Shown here: positions 22,149 to 31,297 of the stretch, in pieces
How the letters are laid out: the number at the start of each line of letters is the position of its first letter
Position numbering within the stretch: the stretch's first letter is position 1
From: Marinobacter sp. HL-58
GTDB taxonomy: Bacteria > Pseudomonadota > Gammaproteobacteria > Pseudomonadales > Oleiphilaceae
DNA: 64,000 nt
NCBI RefSeq assembly: GCF_001314605.1
Contig: NZ_LIHP01000007.1
Coordinates: 12,671 to 76,670, forward strand
Reading direction: 5' to 3'
Made by a program: the position numbers and the translations under genes
The notes under the pieces: generated by a model
What the model was told of the DNA's origin: nothing
Databases searched by the model: none
The model's input: the letters and a program-made list of their open reading frames with translations, nothing else

Positions 22149-22487
22149 TCAGGACTGGCCGGAAAGCAGACGATCCATCTCCTCCAGCTCACGGACAAGG
22201 CTGTGGCCAGGCTCGCTTCTGCCCCGGAAGTGTTCCTCGGCCATGGGAGCCATTCCCGAGACTTCAGGCAGAGGATGCCCGTTTTCGATCATCACCTTCA
22301 TGCGGCTGACAAATACAAACTGGAGCCACTGGGTGAACTCCAGGGTATCCACCGCGAATGGCTTTGTGCTCTGCAGCGCATCCGCAGGGGGCGGCTCGGT
22401 TTCCCAGGCCCCTATTCGCCGTAACTCCCTTTCAATCTGCAGCAGGCTGTCCGCCACGCGGGCGATATGGTCGGACTCTCTTGCCAT
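22149..22487 (-). CDS. YqcC family protein (DUF446)
   Basis: This small 112-residue acidic cytosolic protein matches YqcC by the segments ADSLLQIERELRRIGAWE, PFAVDTLEFTQWLQFVFV and RMKVMIENGHPLP. It is all-helical and of unknown molecular function; in enterobacteria yqcC often sits beside the pseudouridine synthase gene truC, which is not here. It starts 9 bp after the parA stop and has a GAGG ribosome site, so it is probably part of the same minus-strand transcript as hda and parA. Confidence 0.85.
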   Translation of the reverse strand: MARESDHIARVADSLLQIERELRRIGAWETEPPPADALQSTKPFAVDTLEFTQWLQFVFVSRMKVMIENGHPLPEVSGMAPMAEEHFRGRSEPGHSLVRELEEMDRLLSGQS

Positions 22488-22496
22488 GGATTACCC

Positions 22497-23294
22497 TCAG
22501 TCGGCCAGTGGTTCCAGTTCCACCGTTTCCCCGTGCAGGACCCGGTAGAGATCTTCATACTGTTTTGTCAGCGGATGCTTGGGCGCCATGTGAATCAACG
22601 GCTGACGGCTCTGGTGAGATTCTTTCATCTTCACTGAACTGGACAGCCGCACCGGCAGCACCGGCAACCCCTCGTCCATCAGCTCTCGCACCAGTTTCTT
22701 GGGCAGGCTGGCACGGGGCTGGAACTGGTTGGCCACAATACCTTCCACCACCAGGTCTTCGTTATGGTCTTCCTGCAGCTCCTGGATTTCATGGAGAATG
22801 CTGTATAGCGCCTGCCGGGAAAAATCATCGCAATCGAAGGGAATGAGACACCGCTGGGCCGCAATCAGTGCCGAACGGGTATAGAAGTTCAGCGCCGGCG
22901 CCGTATCGATGTAGATCTCATCAAACGATTCGCCCAGTTTCTTGAGCGCTTCTCTGAGTTTGTAGATCTTGTGCTTGGCTTCCAGCTTGCGCTCAAGGAA
23001 GTCCAGCTCGGGACTGGAAGGCATGACAAACAGGTTGTCAAAGGGCGAGGCATGAACAAACTCGTCCACACGGCGATTGAAGACGGTAAATGCTACCGTC
23101 TGTTCCAGGTAATCCGCGATGGTATCTTTGAGCTCACCCGCCGGCTTACCCAGCAGATAATGGGTTGAGTTGCCCTGGGGGTCGAGATCGACGACCAGCG
23201 TGCGCTTGCCCCTGGCAGCGCTGATCGCGGCCAGGTTACAGGTAATACTGGATTTGCCAACACCACCTTTCTGATTGAACACTACTCGTCTCAT
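22497..23294 (-). CDS. Orphan ParA family ATPase
   Basis: This 265-residue Walker-type ATPase has the deviant Walker A KGGVGKSS (about 8-15), DLDPQGNSTHYL (switch I region) and YIDTAPALNFYTRSAL (Walker B/switch II). It lacks the N-terminal helix-turn-helix of plasmid ParA and no ParB gene adjoins it. Family members position chromosomes, chemoreceptor arrays, carboxysomes or other cargo; the cargo here cannot be told from sequence. The segment SSVKMKESHQSRQPLIHMAPKHPLT near the C-terminus is typical of ParA/Soj-like orphans in marine gammaproteobacteria. It sits between hda and the yqcC-like gene. Confidence 0.88.
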   Translation of the reverse strand: MRRVVFNQKGGVGKSSITCNLAAISAARGKRTLVVDLDPQGNSTHYLLGKPAGELKDTIADYLEQTVAFTVFNRRVDEFVHASPFDNLFVMPSSPELDFLERKLEAKHKIYKLREALKKLGESFDEIYIDTAPALNFYTRSALIAAQRCLIPFDCDDFSRQALYSILHEIQELQEDHNEDLVVEGIVANQFQPRASLPKKLVRELMDEGLPVLPVRLSSSVKMKESHQSRQPLIHMAPKHPLTKQYEDLYRVLHGETVELEPLAD

Positions 23295-23334
23295 GTTTTC
23301 GTTTCCCCTGACCTTTTCCCTGTAGTTGTTTGCC

Positions 23335-24033
23335 TTACCAGCCCATGACCGACTTCACAAACGGTATCGTCAGCCGACGCTGGGCCCGCAATGAGTTTTC
23401 GTCCAGGCGATCCAGCATTGCCAGCAGGTCTGCCAGCTTGCGCGGTGCACGCCTGAGGATAAACGCCGCAACGTCATCGCCAAGTACCAGGCCGCGCTGT
23501 TCGGCCCGGGCCATGAGAATTCTGAGCCGGTCATCATCACGATTGATACCCAGCTGAATCAACAGGCCATGACGTAATCGTGACGCCAGGTCCGGCAACA
23601 GGAACGGCAATGCGCCCGGCACCCCCGACAGGCTGACAACCATCAGGCTGCCACGATCATTAACACGATTGTACAGATGGAATACCGCTTCTTCCCAGCT
23701 TTCCTGACCGGCAATCAGATCAAGATCATCAAGACAGATCACCGACTGGTTTTCCAGCCCTGCCAGTGCATCTGGCCCGAACGGCAATAACTCCTCCACA
23801 CTGACACACACGGCGCTTTGCTCACGCTGCTCGGCAAAATGGCAAACGGCCTGCAGCAGGTGACTCTTGCCCGTATCAGCGTCGCCGCAGACGGCAACAA
23901 CCGGCACCGGATCCGGCTGGCCACACACCTCTTTCAGGCGAGCCGCCGCAGCCGCGTTCCTGTCCCCGTGAAAATTGTCAAAGCGGGCGTCATCACGCAG
24001 TTTGACCCCCAGCACCAGTTGTGACGCACTCAC
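23335..24033 (-). CDS. hda: DnaA regulatory inactivator Hda
   Basis: Hda works with the DNA-loaded sliding clamp to stimulate ATP hydrolysis by DnaA, limiting initiation to once per cycle. The 232 residues form a DnaA-like AAA+ domain: GDADTGKSHLLQ (Walker A, about 50-61), VICLDDLDLIAG (Walker B) and SRLRHGLLIQL (sensor and Arg-finger region). A clamp-binding motif near the N-terminus is probably SQLVLGV. The GTG start overlaps the stop of the upstream phosphatidyltransferase gene by one base (TAGTG). Confidence 0.92.
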   Translation of the reverse strand: MSASQLVLGVKLRDDARFDNFHGDRNAAAAARLKEVCGQPDPVPVVAVCGDADTGKSHLLQAVCHFAEQREQSAVCVSVEELLPFGPDALAGLENQSVICLDDLDLIAGQESWEEAVFHLYNRVNDRGSLMVVSLSGVPGALPFLLPDLASRLRHGLLIQLGINRDDDRLRILMARAEQRGLVLGDDVAAFILRRAPRKLADLLAMLDRLDENSLRAQRRLTIPFVKSVMGW

Positions 24034-24590
24034 TATCTCTTGACCCTCCAGGCCCGCAGACTCCAGACGGCGATATAGTGCCCACCACTGAACAGCGCGG
24101 AAGCCGCCACCAGAATGATACCAGCGTCTATCGCCCAGGGCTGCATCGGCAGACCCGCCAGCAGAACAATGATCGCAAGGGCAACCACGATCTGGATCAG
24201 GGTATTGATTTTCCCGGGAATACTGGGCTGCAACTCAAACCTGCCAATGCCATAATGGAAAGCCAGTCCACCGCAGACAATCAGAATATCCCGCCCCAGC
24301 ACCAGCCAGAAGAGCCATGGCGGCAGAACGCCGGTCAGGGTAAGCATGAGGTAAGCTGTAATCAACAGGGCCTTGTCGGCCAGAGGGTCGGCAATAGCGC
24401 CCAGGCGGGTGCGCCAGTCGAAATGACGGGCAAGAAAACCATCGAACGCATCGGTGGCCGCTGCGATAAAGAAGATCACCAGTGCAAGACGGTATTCCTT
24501 GGCCATCAGGGCGGCGGCAAACGGCGCAATCATCACGATCCGCAGAAACGTCAGGGCATTGGGAATCCAACGCCAGCGTTGCGTCATCAT
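24033..24590 (-). CDS. CDP-alcohol phosphatidyltransferase family protein
   Basis: This 185-residue integral membrane enzyme carries the CDP-alcohol phosphotransferase signature DG-x2-AR-x8-G-x3-D-x3-D, seen as DAFDGFLARHFDWRTRLGAIADPLADK (about 47-73). Five to six membrane helices surround it. These enzymes swap CMP for an alcohol to make phospholipid headgroups. It is PgsA-like (phosphatidylglycerophosphate synthase) in size, but main pgsA genes usually adjoin uvrC, so this may be a paralogue. GGAGG lies six bases before the ATG. hda follows with one-base overlap. Confidence 0.88.
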   Translation of the reverse strand: MMTQRWRWIPNALTFLRIVMIAPFAAALMAKEYRLALVIFFIAAATDAFDGFLARHFDWRTRLGAIADPLADKALLITAYLMLTLTGVLPPWLFWLVLGRDILIVCGGLAFHYGIGRFELQPSIPGKINTLIQIVVALAIIVLLAGLPMQPWAIDAGIILVAASALFSGGHYIAVWSLRAWRVKR

Positions 24591-24623
24591 GACACGCCTC
24601 CCTCTCCCTGCGGCACCCGGGTG

Positions 24624-25922
24624 TTACTCTTCGTTTTCTGATTCAATGATCGAGGCGGGTTGCCAGCGATAATGCAGCACCTGGTAAAGCGACTCGAACG
24701 CCTGCTCTGACTCTTCCTCGTCAACCAGCAAGGGCTGATAGACAAACAGCGGGTTGGCAGATGCATTGCCATTTTCCGCACTGTCTTCCGCCAGGGCAAC
24801 GCCGCCATCCGGCGCCTCTGCCGCGGGCTCATCATTACTTCCCTCCGCTACCTCTCGCTCATCGTCGGATGGAATCCGTGACACCTCCGCGTCAGACAGA
24901 GGTTCCAGGCGCGGGTCAAGGGCAATGTACTGTTTCAACTGCTCCATTTCCCCGGAAAACACAACCCGCAGCTTCAACTGGTCTTCCCGCGCCTGGGTGG
25001 CGCCAGCTTCAAGTACCGGAGACAGGTTTTTGAGCACCCCGCTCACCTCGGCATAATCCGTCAGGCTGGCTACTCCGTGCACAACAATGTCCACCTGTGG
25101 CGATTCCTCCACGTCACTACCCGCAACCGCATACCGGTCTGCAAACATTTCCGCCCAGCGCCCGATTACCCGGGCGGCCAGGTCCTCCCTGTTGTCGGCG
25201 GTCACTGACTGCTCCGTACTGTCCAGCCCCATGCCATCGAAAACCCAGCCGGCACGCCATTCGGAGCCCGAGCGGCTGACCCGCACCAGTGACATCAGGT
25301 CATGTTCGAGATCCTCGGATGCGCTCCTGACACTGGACGTAAACTGCCCCCAGATATCGGACAGCAGTTCCCGGTCCTGGCGGAAATCAGCCGGGGGCAG
25401 ACTTACCGGCAACCCCCGGTCGACCGCGGCATCCTCAAAAATCTGGCGCCATTCGTCATCATCGCTACTGCCATCTTCCTCATCATCCGCATGGACAAGG
25501 GTGCGGCGACCACTGTCTTCCACTGCAATCCAGGCCAGGGTCAGCGGCCGGTTGGCGCCCCAGACCGGCGCATCAACCGATGCCAGGGCGCGGTTGACAC
25601 CGACCGCGCCGAACGACATACGCAGCCGGTGCTCATCTTTGTCTGATCGCAGGAACTGATAGGACTGCAGCAGGGATTCGGCATCGTCCAGCAACGCCCC
25701 GACGCCTTCGTTGTCCAGTACGTCCCGGGTACCGGACACACGCACGAAAACCCGGCTCAGGCCATCGGCATAACCCTGTTTCAGGTCTTTCGGCTGGGAA
25801 CTCTCCACCGGGACTTCTACCGAGTAAAGCCCGGTGACGGTCACCGCGGCTGCCGGGGTAGCCAGCAGCGCAAGAAGTCCGAACAACCGCACTGACCGAC
25901 GGATTATCTGCGCTGCGTACAT
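24624..25922 (-). CDS. DUF2066 domain-containing exported protein
   Basis: This 432-residue protein has a Sec signal peptide (RSVRLFGLLALLATPAAA) followed by the DUF2066 segment VTVTGLYSVEVPVESSQPKDLKQGYADGLSRVFVRVSG. The C-terminal third is acidic and low in complexity. Function is unknown. DUF2066 between purM and a PgsA-like gene and hda is a conserved arrangement in related genomes. I chose the ATG at 25922 (AGGA nine bases upstream); the ATG at 25946 with AGGG is an equally plausible start giving eight more residues. It is divergent from purM. Confidence 0.82.
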   Translation of the reverse strand: MYAAQIIRRSVRLFGLLALLATPAAAVTVTGLYSVEVPVESSQPKDLKQGYADGLSRVFVRVSGTRDVLDNEGVGALLDDAESLLQSYQFLRSDKDEHRLRMSFGAVGVNRALASVDAPVWGANRPLTLAWIAVEDSGRRTLVHADDEEDGSSDDDEWRQIFEDAAVDRGLPVSLPPADFRQDRELLSDIWGQFTSSVRSASEDLEHDLMSLVRVSRSGSEWRAGWVFDGMGLDSTEQSVTADNREDLAARVIGRWAEMFADRYAVAGSDVEESPQVDIVVHGVASLTDYAEVSGVLKNLSPVLEAGATQAREDQLKLRVVFSGEMEQLKQYIALDPRLEPLSDAEVSRIPSDDEREVAEGSNDEPAAEAPDGGVALAEDSAENGNASANPLFVYQPLLVDEEESEQAFESLYQVLHYRWQPASIIESENEE

Positions 25923-26077
25923 CGAGATTTTTCCTGAGTCTGGCATGAAACACCCTGCAATTCGTCTGAATGGCGCATAGGATACACCAAGCCCCATGGT
26001 GTGAGTAGCTAACCGGGATTGCAGAAAGTCAATACGACATGCTGACCACCACACGGCAGCAAACATGGCAATTGCAT

Positions 26078-26106
26078 TTGGAGCGTCACTCCGCACCTGT
26101 TAAAAT
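26078..26106 (+). promoter_or_regulatory. Putative purM promoter
   Basis: TTGGAG (26078-26083), a 17-bp spacer and TAAAAT (26101-26106) lie 39 bp before purM. The palindrome GCAATTGC (26068-26075) just upstream and the inverted repeat GGAG-cgtca-CTCC in the spacer could be operator sequence; neither matches the E. coli PurR box well. Confidence 0.4.
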
Positions 26107-26144
26107 CCGGCGCCTGACCCACAGTCCAAACGGTTAAGCACACC

Positions 26145-27209
26145 ATGAGCGAACAGAAGCCCTCCCTCACCTATCGTGACGCCGGCGTTGATATTGACGC
26201 GGGAAACGAACTCGTCAGCCGGATCAAGAATACCGCCGCACGCACACGTCGGCCTGAAGTCCTCGGCGGCCTGGGCGGCTTTGGCGCCATGGTTGCCATT
26301 CCACAGGGCTATCATGAGCCGGTACTGGTATCCGGAACAGACGGCGTGGGCACCAAGCTCCGGCTCGCCATGCAGCTGAATAAACACGACACCATTGGCA
26401 TCGACCTTGTTGCAATGTGCGTCAACGATCTGGTTGTGGGCGGTGCGGAACCCCTGTTTTTCCTCGACTATTACGCCACCGGCAAACTGAACGTGGATGT
26501 GGCGGCCCAGGTGGTTGAGGGTATTGGCAGGGGTTGCGAACAGGCAGGTTGCTCCCTGGTGGGCGGAGAGACCGCCGAGATGCCCGGCATGTATGAAGGT
26601 GACGACTATGATCTTGCCGGCTTCTGCGTGGGTGTTGCCGAGCGTGCCGAGATCATTGATGGCAGCCGTGTACAGGCCGGCGATGTGTTGCTGGCGCTGG
26701 GCTCTTCCGGCCCACACTCCAATGGCTATTCACTGATCCGCAAGATCCTGGAGGTCAGTGATGCCAACCTGGGCCAGACCATTGGCGATGTCAGCCTTGC
26801 TGACGCCCTGATGGCGCCTACCCGCATCTATGTAAAGAATCTGCTGCAACTGGCCCGGGAAGTGGATGTCCGTGCGCTTTCACACATCACCGGCGGCGGC
26901 CTGCCGGAAAACATCCCCCGCGTTCTTCCCGACGGCATGGTTGCAGCCATCGATACCCAAAGCTGGACGTTGCCGCCAGTGTTCCAGTGGCTCAAGGACG
27001 CCGGTGGCGTTGCCAGTGAAGAGATGTATCGCACCTTCAACTGCGGTGTTGGCATGGTTGTCTGTGTCCCGGCCAACCAGCGTGACCTGGCAATGGATAC
27101 CCTGAATGCACTGGGCGAAAAGGTCTGGCAGATCGGACTTATTGAATCGGCGGACGATCCCGCCTCATCCGCCTCTGTTCGCTACGCGCCGGGGTTGCTG
27201 TCGGCATGA
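26145..27209 (+). CDS. purM: Phosphoribosylformylglycinamidine cyclo-ligase
   Basis: PurM (AIR synthetase) closes FGAM to aminoimidazole ribotide using ATP, the fifth step of purine synthesis. The 354 residues begin with [17 protein letters not shown] and include [36 protein letters not shown] and [12 protein letters not shown], all family signatures for nucleotide and FGAM binding, with the C-terminal [15 protein letters not shown]. The ribosome site is weak. The stop overlaps the purN start (ATGA), the usual purMN arrangement. Confidence 0.97.
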   Translation: MSEQKPSLTYRDAGVDIDAGNELVSRIKNTAARTRRPEVLGGLGGFGAMVAIPQGYHEPVLVSGTDGVGTKLRLAMQLNKHDTIGIDLVAMCVNDLVVGGAEPLFFLDYYATGKLNVDVAAQVVEGIGRGCEQAGCSLVGGETAEMPGMYEGDDYDLAGFCVGVAERAEIIDGSRVQAGDVLLALGSSGPHSNGYSLIRKILEVSDANLGQTIGDVSLADALMAPTRIYVKNLLQLAREVDVRALSHITGGGLPENIPRVLPDGMVAAIDTQSWTLPPVFQWLKDAGGVASEEMYRTFNCGVGMVVCVPANQRDLAMDTLNALGEKVWQIGLIESADDPASSASVRYAPGLLSA

Positions 27210-27886
27210 AGGCAGATTCCGTTGCTGCACCTCGCATACTGGTTCTGGCCTCCGGAAGCGGAACCAACCTCCAGGCCCTGATCGACGCCAGCCGTGAACG
27301 CGATTTCCCGGGGCAGATTGTGGCCGTCGGCAGCAACCGCCCCCAGGCTTTTGCCCTGGAGCGTGCGGCCCAGGCCAATATCGACACCTTTACGGTGGAT
27401 CACACCCGCTACGGGTCCCGGGAAGAATTCGACGGCGCTTTGATGGCGGAAATCCGCCGCCATAACCCGGACCTGATTGTGCTGGCCGGCTTCATGCGCA
27501 TTCTCACCACGGACTTTGTCAGGGCCCTGCGCGGCACCATGCTCAATATCCACCCCTCCCTGCTACCCAAGTACACCGGGCTGAACACCCACCGGCGGGC
27601 ACTGGAGGCAGGCGAAAAGGTACACGGCGTATCAATTCACTTTGTCACCGAGGAGCTGGACGGTGGCCCGGTCATTGCCCAGGCAGAAGTCAGCGTAGAC
27701 CCCGACGATACCCCCGAATCACTGGCGGAAAAGGTGCAGGAGAAAGAACACCTGCTGTACCCTATTGTCGTACGATGGTTCTGCGAGGGGCGCATTCAGC
27801 TGGGCACCGACTATGTCGTATTTGATGGCCAACCCCTGAACAGGCCCCTGGTACTTCCGGCTGAAGGTACTGCAGCAAAGGCCTGA
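27206..27886 (+). CDS. purN: Phosphoribosylglycinamide formyltransferase
   Basis: PurN transfers a formyl group from 10-formyl-THF to GAR, the third step of purine synthesis. The 226-residue protein shows [17 protein letters not shown] (phosphate binding), LAGFMRILT, the catalytic Asn-His pair in [16 protein letters not shown], and the catalytic Asp in [15 protein letters not shown]. It is translationally coupled to purM by the ATGA overlap. Confidence 0.96.
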   Translation: MKADSVAAPRILVLASGSGTNLQALIDASRERDFPGQIVAVGSNRPQAFALERAAQANIDTFTVDHTRYGSREEFDGALMAEIRRHNPDLIVLAGFMRILTTDFVRALRGTMLNIHPSLLPKYTGLNTHRRALEAGEKVHGVSIHFVTEELDGGPVIAQAEVSVDPDDTPESLAEKVQEKEHLLYPIVVRWFCEGRIQLGTDYVVFDGQPLNRPLVLPAEGTAAKA

Positions 27887-27976
27887 GTAAACTTATCGTC
27901 ATCTCCGGAAGCAATCAGGCACGTTAGACTGTCCGCATACAGGGCACACCTGCCCATGTGCAAACGGAGAACTCCT

Positions 27977-28720
27977 ATGCCCCTGAAAAACAGCCTCCCA
28001 CTCCTGCTGTCCACTTTGCTGGCCTGGGCCCTGTCGATCAGTGCCTCCGTCTCACACGCAACAGAAGATACAGAAGAGGTTCCCCTGCATCCCATGGAGC
28101 TCAGCTACAACGCTTCCATGGACAAGGGCATCTCTCTCAACGGCAGTGCACGCCGTAGCCTGGAGGAACGGGATGACGGAACCTGGCGGTTCCGCACCGA
28201 CGTGGACTCATTTATTGCAGATATTGACGAGTCACTCATCTTCCGGTGGGAAAACAATCAGGTCATCCCCCTTCGGTATCGTTACGAGCTTTCCGGTTTT
28301 CTGATCAAGGACCGAAAAGAAGCCATCGATTTTGACTGGGACAACATGGTGGTCAGCGGCCATCACGAGGGGGACCGGTTCTCGCTGGATCTGGAGGAAG
28401 GTGCAATGGACCCCATGGGCTACCAGCTGCAACTGAGCCAGGACATAAAGGCCGGCAAGCGCGAGATGGAATACCGCGTGATCGACAAGGGCCGCTATGA
28501 CACTGACCGCTTTGCGGTTGTGGATGAGGAAACCCTGAATGCCAATGGCGAGGAGATCAGAACTCTCAAGGCCGAGAAAGTCCGTGACAGCGACAGCAAA
28601 CGGCAATCACTGATGTGGTTCGCTCCGGACCGGGATAATGTGCTGATCAGATTCCTGCAGGTGGAGCCGGACGGCAGCGAGTACGAACTGACCCTCGATG
28701 ATGCAAAGGTCAATCGCTAG
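27977..28720 (+). CDS. DUF3108 domain-containing periplasmic protein
   Basis: This 247-residue exported protein has a signal peptide ([23 protein letters not shown]) and a mature beta-rich domain of the DUF3108 type. ELSYNASMDKGISLNGSARRSL near its start and the segment LQLSQDIKAGKREMEYRVIDKG in the middle are characteristic. Function is unknown; DUF3108 commonly follows purMN in this group. The ATG at 27977 has GGAG eight bases upstream and places the signal peptide correctly; the frame opens seven codons earlier. It converges on avtA with 13 bp between stops. Confidence 0.85.
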   Translation: MPLKNSLPLLLSTLLAWALSISASVSHATEDTEEVPLHPMELSYNASMDKGISLNGSARRSLEERDDGTWRFRTDVDSFIADIDESLIFRWENNQVIPLRYRYELSGFLIKDRKEAIDFDWDNMVVSGHHEGDRFSLDLEEGAMDPMGYQLQLSQDIKAGKREMEYRVIDKGRYDTDRFAVVDEETLNANGEEIRTLKAEKVRDSDSKRQSLMWFAPDRDNVLIRFLQVEPDGSEYELTLDDAKVNR

Positions 28721-28733
28721 TATCCCGTCTGGT

Positions 28734-30005
28734 TCAGGTCTGGGCTTCTGCCCAGACGGTCTTTACCTCATCAGCAATAATACGCAAGCCTTCGGCGACC
28801 CTGTCATCATCCTGTGAGTAGGTCACCCGCAGACACTCGTGGCGGTGGCGCCAGCCATCTTCCGGCAACCCCGGGAAGAAGTAGTGCCCGGACACAACCA
28901 GCACACCTCTTTGTTTCAGCCGCTGGTATAACTCAAGGCTGGTAATCGGCAGATCCGGGAACCACAACCAGAGGAACATGGCGCCCTCCGGCTTGTGGAC
29001 ATACCAGCGACAACTGTCCTCGCCCATGGCATCACGGAATACAGCAACCGCCCTTTCCATCTTGGCCTTGTAGAAAGGGCAAACCACATCCCGGCTCAGC
29101 GACAGGATCTCGCCGGAACGCACCAGGGGCTCCGCGAGCATGGCCCCGAAACTGCCGGTGGCCAGGTTCATGATGGCGTTAATCCCGGACAGGGCCTTGA
29201 TGACCGGTTCCGCAGCGATAACAATGCCGGTGCGAACCGCCGGCAGGCCAAACTTGGACAGGCTGAGACACAGAATTACCTGCTCATTCCAGTGCGGCGT
29301 TGCGTCAACAAACAACAGGTTCGGGAAGGGAGTGCCGTAAGCCCCGTCCACGATCAGTGGAATGTTGTGCCTGCGAGCCATGGTTTCCAGCCGGGCAAGT
29401 TCTTCGTCGGTGACCACGTTCCCCGTCGGATTGGTGGGGCGGGAAACGCAAATAGCCCCGGTTTCACCGGTAACCTCAACCGCATCAAAGTCCACCCGGT
29501 ACTTGAATTCGTGAGCATCGGTAAAGGAAATGTCCGGTTGCACGGCATGGAACAGACCGGGCTCGATGCCGGCATCGGCATAACCGATGTATTCCGGTGC
29601 CAGAGGCAGGAGAATGTGCTTGTGCACACCATCGCCATAGTCACCACCAAACATGTTGAACAACATGAAAAACGCAGCCTGACTGCCGTTGGTCAGGGCA
29701 ATATTCTCCGGCTGCAGACCCCAGCCATACTCGCGGTTCAGCAGCTCCGCCAGCGACGCAATAAACTGCTTTTCACCCTGGGGCGGGTCATAGATCCCCA
29801 CCAACCGGCGGGTATCCCCCTCGCTCCGGGCCATGTCAGCGAGAATTTCCTGAACCCGGCCCTGGATTTCAGGGATATGGCCGGGATTGCCCCCGCCCAT
29901 CATGATCATGTCGTCGCCAGAGGCCAGAGCATTGCCCAGATCGTCCATCAGGGAGGTAATGCCCGCATCGGCAGTGAACTTTCGACCAAACGCAGAGAGT
30001 TTCAT
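28734..30005 (-). CDS. avtA: Valine-pyruvate transaminase AvtA
   Basis: This 423-residue class I PLP aminotransferase interconverts valine/2-oxoisovalerate and alanine/pyruvate. It starts with LSAFGRKFTADAGITSLMDDLG and has GGGNPGHIPE, typical of AvtA. PLP-binding features include YDPPQGEKQFI, SRPTNPTGNVV (Asn), DGAYGTPFP (Asp/Tyr) and SLSKFGLPAVRTGIV (Schiff-base Lys). The ATG at 30005 gives the family N-terminus; the TTG at 30029 has no ribosome site. It converges with the DUF3108 gene. Confidence 0.93.
   Translation of the reverse strand: MKLSAFGRKFTADAGITSLMDDLGNALASGDDMIMMGGGNPGHIPEIQGRVQEILADMARSEGDTRRLVGIYDPPQGEKQFIASLAELLNREYGWGLQPENIALTNGSQAAFFMLFNMFGGDYGDGVHKHILLPLAPEYIGYADAGIEPGLFHAVQPDISFTDAHEFKYRVDFDAVEVTGETGAICVSRPTNPTGNVVTDEELARLETMARRHNIPLIVDGAYGTPFPNLLFVDATPHWNEQVILCLSLSKFGLPAVRTGIVIAAEPVIKALSGINAIMNLATGSFGAMLAEPLVRSGEILSLSRDVVCPFYKAKMERAVAVFRDAMGEDSCRWYVHKPEGAMFLWLWFPDLPITSLELYQRLKQRGVLVVSGHYFFPGLPEDGWRHRHECLRVTYSQDDDRVAEGLRIIADEVKTVWAEAQT
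28738..28757. terminator. Possible terminator hairpin between convergent genes
   Basis: GTCTGGGC-ttct-GCCCAGAC is a perfect 8-bp stem with a four-base loop. It lies 17 bp after the DUF3108 stop and inside the last codons of avtA. Only a short TCTTT follows on the plus strand, so termination strength is uncertain. Confidence 0.4.
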
Positions 30006-30075
30006 GGTGCTTGTCTGTACCGGTTGCAAACAGGTTGTGAATTCCAGTGTAGGACAGAGCCGGCGGGGCTGCCGG

Positions 30076-30675
30076 TCAGTCGCTCAGGGAGATACCGAGA
30101 TTGCTTACGCCGTCGTTGGCTGCATCCTCACGGATACGCTCCACAAACTGGCTGGTGGGAGTACGCTGGCGCTTCAGGGCAAGAACCAGGTCACGCTGGA
30201 AGACCTTGTCCTCTTTCATCAGCGGGTGCTGATCCAGAAGGCGCACCAGCTCATCCTCGTCAAGCTCTTCGCCCTCGGAAAGCTCGACAAAATTCATGAC
30301 CGTTGCCGTGGCCATCTGCGAGGCATCGGTTGCACGATGCTTGCCCGGGTTCAGTCGGTTAAGCAGGGCCTGCTCCAGCAGCTGGCAGAAATCAAAGGCC
30401 GGGTATACGCCATAGGCGTCGTAGGCATTCACGTCCGGCGACAGGGCTTCCAGCTTTGCCAGCAACTGGGGTATGGCTGCCTCAGACGTCTCTTTTTGCA
30501 GCATTTCCCAGCCAAGATCCAGCAACTGTCGCATTTTCGCGCCTGTTTTCAGTTCAACCGCATCCGCAAACAGGGCGTAGTTGGGGAAGGAGCGCTCCGC
30601 GAGGGCCATCAGGAAGGTGAATTCCCGCCAGCCCTGCAGTTGTGATACCGCTTTCAGAAACTGATTGGCATTCAC
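30076..30675 (-). CDS. YjaG family protein (DUF416)
   Basis: This 199-residue soluble helical protein matches DUF416/YjaG by FLKAVSQLQGWREFTFLMALAERSFPNYALFA and by the repeated central block SPDVNAYDAYGVYPAFDFCQLLEQAL. Function is unknown. The start is a GTG at 30675 with AGGAG upstream. It lies between avtA and dcd on the same strand, with 55 bp to dcd and 70 bp to avtA. Confidence 0.87.
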   Translation of the reverse strand: MNANQFLKAVSQLQGWREFTFLMALAERSFPNYALFADAVELKTGAKMRQLLDLGWEMLQKETSEAAIPQLLAKLEALSPDVNAYDAYGVYPAFDFCQLLEQALLNRLNPGKHRATDASQMATATVMNFVELSEGEELDEDELVRLLDQHPLMKEDKVFQRDLVLALKRQRTPTSQFVERIREDAANDGVSNLGISLSD

Positions 30676-30730
30676 GTTGGATCTCTCCTGAAGGTATTGC
30701 TTGCCAGGCCCCTTTTTACGGCCAGCCCGG

Positions 30731-31297
30731 TCATGTCCGCGGCAGGGTCACACCTGTCTGTCCGAAGTATTTTCCGCCCCGGTCTTTGTAACTGGTTTCA
30801 CAGATTTCGTCAGACTCGAAGAAGAGCATCTGGGCGACGCCTTCATTTGCGTAGATTTTCGCTGGCAGGTTGGTGGTGTTGGAAAATTCCAGGGTTACCT
30901 GCCCTTCCCATTCCGGCTCCAGCGGCGTTACGTTGACGATGATGCCGCAGCGGGCGTAGGTGGATTTGCCCAGGCAGATGGTCAGCACGCTACGGGGGAT
31001 ACGGAAATATTCCACGGTACGGGCCAGGGCGAAGGAATTCGGCGGGATGATGCAGACGTCGCCGGTGTAGTTGACGAAGCTGTTTTCATCGAAGTTCTTC
31101 GGGTCCACGGTGGCGGAGTGGACGTTGGTGAAGATTTTGAACTCGTTGCTGCAGCGCACGTCATAGCCGTAGCTGGAGGTGCCGTAGGAGATGACCCGGC
31201 CTTTTTCGGATTCACGGACCTGATCATACTCGAAGGGTTCGATCATGCCGTGTTCCTGGGACATCCTGCGAATCCAGCGATCGGATTTGATGCTCAT
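30731..31297 (-). CDS. dcd: dCTP deaminase
   Basis: This 188-residue trimeric enzyme deaminates dCTP to dUTP, the main route to thymidylate in many proteobacteria. It shows [39 protein letters not shown] and the catalytic core [18 protein letters not shown] (general-base Glu), with [13 protein letters not shown] following. Length is normal. The ribosome site is weak. The 329 bp between it and apbC upstream hold the hairpin element at 31439-31556. Confidence 0.95.
   Translation of the reverse strand: MSIKSDRWIRRMSQEHGMIEPFEYDQVRESEKGRVISYGTSSYGYDVRCSNEFKIFTNVHSATVDPKNFDENSFVNYTGDVCIIPPNSFALARTVEYFRIPRSVLTICLGKSTYARCGIIVNVTPLEPEWEGQVTLEFSNTTNLPAKIYANEGVAQMLFFESDEICETSYKDRGGKYFGQTGVTLPRT

Noticed and set aside
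22497..23294. Plasmid or chromosomal ParAB partition locus
   Set aside because: No ParB gene or parS-like palindrome is adjacent, and the surrounding genes are replication control and lipid synthesis.
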